The notes beneath the pieces were generated by a model that was given only the letters and a program-made list of their open reading frames with translations, was not told the origin of the DNA and searched no databases. Below, piece after piece: positions 13,792-18,309 of a stretch of DNA of 18,309 nucleotides. Numbering within the stretch: position 1 is the stretch's first letter; each line of letters opens with the position of its first letter. A program made the translations under genes and the position numbers. The stretch is from Candidatus Onthoplasma faecigallinarum (GTDB taxonomy: Bacteria > Bacillota > Clostridia > Christensenellales > UBA1242), in contig DVMB01000021.1 of the NCBI GenBank assembly GCA_018715225.1, forward strand, positions 1 to 18,309, given 5' to 3'.

Positions 13792-13991
13792 ACGCTGGCG
13801 TTGCCAGCGTTTTAATAAGTTAAAACTTAAATCAATCAGAAATCCAATCCCACTGGCACACCGTCGTCCCGACTTATGTACCAATGTGATGTGTCTTTCC
13901 TTTTGATTGATTTTAAGTTGATAACTACGTTATCCAACCAGGACGCATTCTTCGTTTAAGTTGATCCGGTGCTAAAGTGGGATTGGGTTTC
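13792..13991. other. Highly structured non-coding segment downstream of the initiator gene (candidate origin/packaging signal or structured RNA)
   Basis: About 200 bases without a reading frame. A hairpin ACGCTGGC/GCCAGCGT (13792-13810, 3-base loop) is followed by a 16-bp long-range pairing GAAATCCAATCCCACT (13839-13854) with AGTGGGATTGGGTTTC (13976-13991). That pairing is extended by CACCG/CGGTG (13859-13863 with 13967-13971) and CGTCC/GGACG (13865-13869 with 13941-13945). An inner hairpin GATAAC/GTTATC is at 13920-13934. Just outside the main stem, AACTTAAATCAATCA (13824-13838) complements 13904-13919 inside it, forming a pseudoknot-like arrangement. The motif TTTAAGTTGAT occurs twice (13912-13922, 13955-13965). 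The function is inferred only. Confidence 0.6.
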
Positions 13992-13992
13992 T

Positions 13993-15033
13993 TTAGACGT
14001 CAACATTGTCTAGATCAGTGAGCAGACTTTCTATCTGTTCTTTTGTGTAATTGTTGTGGATAAACTCATCAGGTGCAGTGTTGCCTTGCTTCCACTTGTT
14101 GTAAGCTCGCCACTTATCCCCGTTGTCTGTAAAATCTTTCATCGCATTTGATTTTGTCAAGAACGACTTAAGAGAACACGGGTAGCTGTAAAAGTAAGAT
14201 TTGTCATGATAAACGGTGTCATACCGGTCAATACAAGTTTTAATCTCTTGTTCCGTGAAAAACTTGAGAGCATAACGTATTATGCCTTTCAGTCTTGGCG
14301 TCAGATCTAAACACCGCAGAATATTTGCGTTGTTCCAGTGGTCGAAAATTGAGAGACAGACATTGTCCAACTCTGTTTTTTCTTCTTTTTCTTTATTTAT
14401 TTCTTTTTCTATAATATTTTTGTTATTAATTGTTGTTATATTATTTGTAAGATTGCTATTTTCAGCAATACGTATTGCTGGATTCTGCAATATTAATTGC
14501 TGATTTTGCAAATACGTATTGTTATTTTCAGCAATACGTATTGCTGGATTCTGCAATATTAATTGTTGTTTTTTAACATACGTATTGCTATTTTCATCAA
14601 TTCGTATTTCAGAATTAATTATCACAGGCTGTTCAGGTTCATTGTCCCTAGCCTGTTCTGGAACATCTTGCATTGACGCAGAAACAGACTCTGATTGTAT
14701 ATTCGGCTCGTTAGATACATTTGATATCATCATTTCATCAAGTGCTTTTTGTGTAACCGAATACCACGTTGTCCTGGTGCAGGTATTATTATAATTGCCT
14801 GTTAAGATCAGACCTTCATCTTTCAATGTTTTTAAGGCAGTTCGAATCGTGTTGATGTTCTTAAGATACGGCAATTCTTCTAAAAACTCTTTATTGGTGT
14901 TGAACATCCAATACATACCGTCAAAATTGTTCTTTTTATTTCTTTGATTGTACAAACACCAATTGTAAATAGATTGCAAAATAATTGCTTCTGCAAAGCC
15001 ATATTTTTTTGCGATGTTATCATTAAAATACAT
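13993..15033 (-). CDS. Winged-helix replication initiator (phage replisome-organiser / DnaD-like type), 346 aa
   Basis: Residues 1 to about 105 form the winged-helix domain typical of Firmicutes phage and plasmid initiators: FNDNIAKKYGFAEAIILQSI, then NWCLYNQRNKKNNFDGMYWM, KEFLEELPYLKNINTIRTAL, LKDEGLILTGNYN and TTWYSVTQKAL. Residues about 120-220 are a variable linker with 22-aa repeats (NPAIRIAENNNTYLQNQQLI and copies at about 139-194), encoded by the iteron array described separately. The C-terminal domain (about 225-346, WNNANILRCLDLTPRLKGII, then KSFLTKSNAMKDF) resembles phage replication C-terminal regions. It would bind the iterons and load the helicase. ATG with an AGGAG site. A convergent antisense RNA candidate lies just upstream. 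Replication role is likely; exact family uncertain. Confidence 0.75.
   Translation of the reverse strand: MYFNDNIAKKYGFAEAIILQSIYNWCLYNQRNKKNNFDGMYWMFNTNKEFLEELPYLKNINTIRTALKTLKDEGLILTGNYNNTCTRTTWYSVTQKALDEMMISNVSNEPNIQSESVSASMQDVPEQARDNEPEQPVIINSEIRIDENSNTYVKKQQLILQNPAIRIAENNNTYLQNQQLILQNPAIRIAENSNLTNNITTINNKNIIEKEINKEKEEKTELDNVCLSIFDHWNNANILRCLDLTPRLKGIIRYALKFFTEQEIKTCIDRYDTVYHDKSYFYSYPCSLKSFLTKSNAMKDFTDNGDKWRAYNKWKQGNTAPDEFIHNNYTKEQIESLLTDLDNVDV
14370..14462. other. AT-rich tract beside the iterons (candidate unwinding element)
   Basis: A run of about 90 bases almost without G/C (pyrimidine-rich TTTCTTTTTC blocks, then TATAATATTTTTGTTATTAA), directly next to the iteron array and inside the initiator gene. 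Iterons beside an AT-rich tract are the layout of lambda-type and iteron-plasmid origins. In protein terms it encodes an N/I/K/E-rich linker. Confidence 0.5.
14463..14616. repeat. Iteron array: seven 22-bp units inside the initiator gene
   Basis: Core elements start exactly every 22 bp at 14469, 14491, 14513, 14535, 14557, 14579 and 14601: TACGTATTG, TATTAATTG, TACGTATTG, TACGTATTG, TATTAATTG, TACGTATTG, TTCGTATTT. The best units contain the palindrome AGCAATACGTATTGCT. Degenerate further units can be seen at 14447 and 14424. The period is not a multiple of three, so the protein shows a 22-aa (66-bp) repeat only as a by-product. That argues for selection on DNA: iterons for initiator binding. 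Confidence 0.75.
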
Positions 15034-15071
15034 AATTTTCTCCTATGTTATTTAATTTTTCACTCAACCTA

Positions 15072-15100
15072 TTGACTTTTTATAAAAAATTGCATATAAT
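15072..15100 (+). promoter_or_regulatory. Plus-strand promoter upstream of the initiator gene
   Basis: -35 TTGACT (15072-15077), 17-bp spacer, consensus -10 TATAAT (15095-15100). It points away from the initiator gene, toward a short terminated transcript. Confidence 0.8.
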
Positions 15101-15106
15101 AAGATT

Positions 15107-15189
15107 GATATATAGGTTAAGCACAACTTTGTCTCTATATATTGTTGGTCATCCAACAACTAGCGGAAGCCTTTATGGCTTCTTTTTTT
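15107..15189 (+). ncRNA. Candidate antisense (counter-transcribed) RNA, about 83 nt
   Basis: Runs from a near-consensus promoter to a strong terminator GAAGCC/GGCTTC (15166-15182) with seven U, with no reading frame. It folds into stem ATATATAG/CTATATAT (15108-15115 with 15135-15142), a hairpin TTGTTGG/CCAACAA with a 4-base loop (15142-15159), and the terminator hairpin. It lies opposite to any minus-strand message that enters the initiator gene from upstream, and overlaps the 3' end of the 152-aa gene. This is the layout of plasmid copy-number antisense RNAs (inference). Confidence 0.65.
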
Positions 15190-15631
15190 GTCGTCCCTTA
15201 AGTTTCCTAAGTTCAATTTTATTTTTGTATCGTGAATTCTTATTGGGATGATTAATTGCATTGATTTTGATTATATTAGCTTCTTTTTCTGAAATATCAT
15301 ATTTAGGATTGCCACGTTTAAATTTGTCTCCCAACTTTATTGGCTTTCCCTCATTATCCAATCGCTTAAGATGAGCATTATACTTTTCTTTTTGACCAAT
15401 TTTATTAATGACAGTCAATTTACCTCCAGACTGCACTTTAACTAATATTAATTCATCATTTTTATTAGTCTCAATTACAAACGCATCACGATATAATACA
15501 TTATTATTTATATATTGTGGTTTTCTATAGTTGTTATTATCTAAAAAAAATTCATCTCTAGTCATAACCATAGTACCATTTTTAATATGCTTAGAAACAT
15601 TTTTATTTTGTTTAATCTTTATCTTCTTCAT
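15173..15631 (-). CDS. Hypothetical basic element protein, 152 aa
   Basis: Not recognised with confidence. Strongly basic ends (MKKIKIKQNKNVSKHIKNG and LRKLKGRQKKKP) surround a beta-rich core (RDAFVIETNKNDELILVKVQ) that could be a small barrel, then NEGKPIKLGDKFKRGNPKYD. A nucleic-acid-binding role fits the charge but is not shown. The ATG overlaps the end of the 145-aa gene by 20 bases, so it is translationally coupled. The last codons overlap the plus-strand antisense RNA and its terminator. Confidence 0.65.
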   Translation of the reverse strand: MKKIKIKQNKNVSKHIKNGTMVMTRDEFFLDNNNYRKPQYINNNVLYRDAFVIETNKNDELILVKVQSGGKLTVINKIGQKEKYNAHLKRLDNEGKPIKLGDKFKRGNPKYDISEKEANIIKINAINHPNKNSRYKNKIELRKLKGRQKKKP

Positions 15632-16049
15632 TTAGTGGTTCCTCTTTTTGTTCTAACGTGTCTTCAGTGATTTCATTTAGCTCATCTGTAGGTTCTTTAT
15701 CTGCAATATCTGCAGTATGCGAATCTTCTATCACTAAGATTGGTGGTTCTTTATCCTTTATCCTGAACAGCTTTTTGAAAAATCTTTTTACAGGATTTTC
15801 TTTTTTCTCAACGAAATTAAGACTTACATTTTCACCTTTGATCAAATGCCTCAAGTTGGCATAATAGATTGTGAAAGCTTCTTTTCTGTCGTTTTCTAGA
15901 CGCTTACGTTGACGCCTGTTTACTCTCGCTGATTTAAAGTCTTCATACTGCGCATATTCTTTATATAGTTCGTCAAAATAGAAAATCAACCTTTTGTGAT
16001 TCTCTTCCAAAAAATCTAGATACTTTTCAATAGACACCATATTATTCAT
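15612..16049 (-). CDS. Hypothetical charged element protein, 145 aa
   Basis: Not recognised. N-terminal helical part (SIEKYLDFLEENHKRLIFYF), a very basic stretch (SARVNRRQRKRLENDRKEAF), a second basic patch VKRFFKKLFRIKDKEPP (about residues 87-103) and a long acidic tail (about 105-145, rich in E/D). No membrane helix. The start overlaps the stop codon of the Zot-type gene (TAATG); an in-frame ATG three codons later is an alternative. Coupling and position directly after the motor ATPase suggest it works with it. Confidence 0.65.
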   Translation of the reverse strand: MNNMVSIEKYLDFLEENHKRLIFYFDELYKEYAQYEDFKSARVNRRQRKRLENDRKEAFTIYYANLRHLIKGENVSLNFVEKKENPVKRFFKKLFRIKDKEPPILVIEDSHTADIADKEPTDELNEITEDTLEQKEEPLNEEDKD

Positions 16050-16945
16050 TAAGCAATATCCTTTTTGTCTTTTTGCTTTTCTGCTTCAAGTCTTCTTCTC
16101 TCTGCTTTTGTCGTTTTCCTGTAATTGTCTGGCGGAACGTACGGTCTCTGTTTAACATAATCATCAACATTATTAATGATTGTTCTAACTCTAAAATTGA
16201 GTCCTCTCATTTTTGCTAGGTACACAAAGTATTCTTCTCCCTCATCTGAATCAAAATGCTCATAGACATTTCCTTTATATGTAAATTCGGTTGATTTATA
16301 TGTTTTCTCCCCATTGGCGTTATATCGTTCAAGGTCTTTTAGTTTATAGAAGACTTTTAGTTTCCATGTTGTAGATTTTATGAATCCATAGTCGTTATAA
16401 TTATGGCGCATAGACTCTATTTCAACAATTCTGCAGTTATCTCGAATGTTTAAGTCCAGGATTGTTGAGCGTTGAGAAAAGCAGAGAATGTCTAGTCCCC
16501 ATTTTCTATGCAGCTGCAAAAATGATGATACTCTAGGATCCATTGACGAACTATCTCGTCCGCTAGCTTCTTTTTGAGTTTCGTCCCAAGCAATGATTGA
16601 ACAAGGTGGTGGACAATAGGTTTCATAGATTTCATCATATAGTCCCAACTTGTCCCCGGGCAAATCATAGTTAAATATAACTTTGCCCTGGTGTTTTGTG
16701 TGGATCGTCTCATTTGATTGGACAACGTGAATAGGTTTTTCAAAGTTTGTACCATAGACCTGATTAAGATAATCAATTCTATCGTGTGCCATTTTTAAGC
16801 GCTCTTCTGGCGAGTATCTAAGAAATTCTAAAAGCCCTTTTTTATCCATGTTTACTCTAAAATCATTTCTAAGAAATGGTTCTAACATGGCAGTTTTTAA
16901 AGCTGATTTCCCTTCGCCAGAAGGTGCATAAAAATAGTACATCAT
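16049..16945 (-). CDS. Zot-type (pI-like) ATPase, about 298 aa
   Basis: P-loop ATPase of the Zot family, the inner-membrane motor that extrudes filamentous-phage DNA and assembles virions. Walker A is YAPSGEGKSALK at residues 6-17. Walker B is SIIAWDETQKEASGR (W120-D121-E122). It is followed by LQLHRKWGLDILCFSQRSTI and DLNIRDNCRIVEIES, matching the family's HRH-G-DI---TQ---ID--IR region. The start is placed at ATG 16945-16943, or the next ATG at 16942, with GAGG/GGAG upstream; a TTG five codons earlier lacks a ribosome site and would add residues before the usual N-terminus. Unlike classical Zot/pI there is no C-terminal membrane helix; the tail is basic (KAERRRLEAEKQKDKKD). It follows the exported 421-aa protein by about 50 bp and overlaps the next gene. 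Confidence 0.85.
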   Translation of the reverse strand: MMYYFYAPSGEGKSALKTAMLEPFLRNDFRVNMDKKGLLEFLRYSPEERLKMAHDRIDYLNQVYGTNFEKPIHVVQSNETIHTKHQGKVIFNYDLPGDKLGLYDEIYETYCPPPCSIIAWDETQKEASGRDSSSMDPRVSSFLQLHRKWGLDILCFSQRSTILDLNIRDNCRIVEIESMRHNYNDYGFIKSTTWKLKVFYKLKDLERYNANGEKTYKSTEFTYKGNVYEHFDSDEGEEYFVYLAKMRGLNFRVRTIINNVDDYVKQRPYVPPDNYRKTTKAERRRLEAEKQKDKKDIA

Positions 16946-16974
16946 CTCCACAATCCTCAATCGAAAAAGATATT

Positions 16975-16997
16975 ATTGCGTAAATACGCAATTTTTT
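16975..16997 (+). terminator. Plus-strand-oriented hairpin with T-run between the 421-aa and Zot genes
   Basis: ATTGCGTA/TACGCAAT palindrome (16975-16992) followed by TTTTTT on the plus strand only. On the minus strand, along which the genes run, no U-run follows, so it should not block expression of the Zot gene. Confidence 0.45.
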
Positions 16998-18261
16998 ATT
17001 CTAAAGAAATATCTTGAAAAATTGCATAATATGTAGCGTTGGCAGTAGCACTTGTTGATGAAAAGTCCACAATGTTTTCAGGGTTATTTGCCACAGTTGA
17101 CCAACCGACAAACTCATTATTCTCTGGAATTTCCATTGGCACAAATGAATTTGCAAAAGCCGTTGCTGATGTCAAGTCATCAGTAGTTGAAATGTATCTT
17201 GTTGCAGATTCCCCGCCCTCAGTTAGCCATACAAATTTGATAACGCTTAACTGATTGACTGTAACATATGATCCCTCAGTTGTTTGGTATACTGCATAGA
17301 GCTGTACATCTTCGGTTGGCTGAAATGTATTAATATCTTCTATGAATTTTTCAGGATCAAGAGAATCAGCTATAGTAGATTCGGTATACCAACCGATAAA
17401 TGTCATAAAGTTCCCGTCTGCATTGTCAATATTTGGAACATAGAGTGAGGTCTGGTATCTTCCGTTATAGTAATAGTTATCAAAATTGAGAATATCAAAG
17501 CCTTCCAAATAATTTAAGGTTACCTTTGTAGCTTCCTCTAGATAATTGAATGCTTCTCCGTCTTCGTTGACAAATACAGCATAGTATATAGCGTTTTCTT
17601 CTACAGTTATTTCAGTTAAATTAACAATGTTTTCAGTGTCAATTTCACTTATTGTTGAAAAGCCGAGGAATGTATAACCCTCAGGAGCCTCAGCAGACAT
17701 ATCCATTGGCAGTAATTCGACCTTGCCGTCTGCACCTGCTTTGAATTGAAATATATTATTAAACATTTGTACCTGGTAAGGAATAGCTTCTTCGGCTACT
17801 GCATAAACAAGTACCGCTTCATTTTTAAATATCGAAGCGTAGTCTGTTATCAATTCTTTGCCGTCAGGATCTAGAGACCAACCTTTCCATGCATAATTTG
17901 GATTGTCCTCAATCGATTGTTGAATATATGTGTTATTTAATGTCATTTCAACTTGATCAGCCGAATATATAATCTCTGCAGATAATTGAGCTTGACCTTC
18001 TATGGTATTGACTACAATCATCATCATTAAATTATCACGACGGCAGATCTCGTTTAATTCTTCAAGAGATTTGTCCAAGACGACATCTTGAGAATCATCA
18101 GTTTGTGATCCAGCGTTTGACTCAACCTTACCAAAGAAAGTTTTGTCGCCATAACTGAGTGTTATAGGCTTATCATTAAAATAATTGTTTAGAGCGACTC
18201 CGCCTGACAATAGACCTATAGTCGCTAAAATTGAAATAATACTTACTCCTGTTTTATTCAT
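16996..18261 (-). CDS. Exported or membrane-anchored protein with InlB-type repeats, 421 aa
   Basis: An N-terminal hydrophobic helix (VSIISILATIGLLSGGVAL, residues 6-24) is followed by an extracellular-looking, acidic region without lysine-rich stretches. Four divergent units, about 81-156, 163-231, 245-327 and 338-416, each carry a G-W/F-S/T/Y turn (KGWSLDPDGK, LGFSTISE, IGWYTEST, VGWSTVANNPENIV) and end in a Y-A-V/I-F/Y strand (VLVYAVAEE, IYYAVFVNE, QLYAVYQTT, TYYAIFQDI). This is the pattern of the Listeria-Bacteroides (InlB B) repeat, a surface-adhesion module. There is no LPXTG or C-terminal membrane helix. Gene order just before the Zot-type ATPase parallels pIII/pVI before pI in Ff phages, so an adsorption role is possible (inference). 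AGGAG site upstream. Confidence 0.75.
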   Translation of the reverse strand: MNKTGVSIISILATIGLLSGGVALNNYFNDKPITLSYGDKTFFGKVESNAGSQTDDSQDVVLDKSLEELNEICRRDNLMMMIVVNTIEGQAQLSAEIIYSADQVEMTLNNTYIQQSIEDNPNYAWKGWSLDPDGKELITDYASIFKNEAVLVYAVAEEAIPYQVQMFNNIFQFKAGADGKVELLPMDMSAEAPEGYTFLGFSTISEIDTENIVNLTEITVEENAIYYAVFVNEDGEAFNYLEEATKVTLNYLEGFDILNFDNYYYNGRYQTSLYVPNIDNADGNFMTFIGWYTESTIADSLDPEKFIEDINTFQPTEDVQLYAVYQTTEGSYVTVNQLSVIKFVWLTEGGESATRYISTTDDLTSATAFANSFVPMEIPENNEFVGWSTVANNPENIVDFSSTSATANATYYAIFQDISLE

Positions 18262-18309
18262 AATATTTTTCTCCTAATTTATTTTGAATATCGATAATAC
18301 TCCATATCT
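18254..18309 (-). CDS. Possible C-terminal end of a further element gene (cut by window edge)
   Basis: A frame open to the right edge would end IWSIIDIQNKLGEKYYE with its TAA overlapping the start of the 421-aa gene. Another open frame ends ...GVLSIFKIN at a TAG just inside the ribosome site. Which one is real cannot be decided from 50 bases. Confidence 0.3.
   Translation of the reverse strand, partial: IWSIIDIQNKLGEKYYE

Noticed and set aside
14463..14616. CRISPR array
   Set aside because: The 22-bp units are contiguous without spacers, lie within a coding gene and have a palindromic core; iterons fit better and no cas genes are present.
13993..15033. Rolling-circle Rep protein
   Set aside because: No HUH motif or catalytic tyrosine pattern is visible; the N-terminus is a winged helix as in phage replisome organisers.
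16049..16960. TTG start of the Zot-type gene and a toxin (zonula occludens) role
   Set aside because: The TTG has no ribosome site and the motif spacing favours the ATG at 16945 or 16942. The toxin activity belongs to the C-terminal part of the Vibrio protein, which is not present here.

Overview
This is a low-GC window that reads with the standard code: TGA is used as a stop, and CCA is encoded at the 3' end of the tRNA fragment. AGGAG-type ribosome sites, TTGACA/TATAAT promoters, a single-chain glycyl-tRNA synthetase, a DUF1540-type protein and short intergenic terminators suggest an uncultured Bacillota (Clostridia-like, perhaps gut-associated). I cannot place it more precisely.

Left part (1-5300), housekeeping genes: the 5' end of leuS; an unrecognised 222-aa protein; a DUF308/HdeD-type membrane protein; a cysteine-rich DUF1540-like protein; rplI (ribosomal protein L9); two paralogous small Xre-type regulators; glyS. 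Two regulatory pieces stand out. The leuS leader encodes an 11-codon peptide with four leucine codons, followed by five segments that can pair in two exclusive ways and end in a terminator. This is a classical ribosome-mediated attenuator where a T-box would be expected. Secondly, the Xre pair is divergent from an approximately 168-nt structured RNA with its own promoter and terminator, and two near-identical 15-bp repeats sit in the shared control region.

Middle (5305-11344): two very large minus-strand genes of unknown function (1037 and 942 aa), each with its own promoter. One has divergent N-terminal repeats, a central membrane segment and a Pro/Ala/Ser-rich tail. The other is soluble and coiled-coil-rich.

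Right part (about 11690-18309): an integrated mobile element that runs off the right edge. Its left end is the 3' half of a tRNA-Asn gene (attachment core), followed by TTTGACACC-type repeats. All its genes are on the minus strand. An upstream block holds an exported InlB-repeat-like protein, a Zot-type ATPase (the pI-like assembly motor of filamentous phages) and two small basic/charged proteins. Next comes a winged-helix replication initiator whose linker-coding DNA is a 22-bp iteron array beside an AT-rich tract. A candidate antisense RNA lies upstream of the initiator gene, and a highly structured non-coding segment lies downstream. Last is an operon of six small genes, including a zinc ribbon and an Xre regulator. 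The best reading is an inovirus-like prophage or an integrative plasmid carrying a Zot motor. No coat gene or integrase lies inside the window, so virus status remains an inference.
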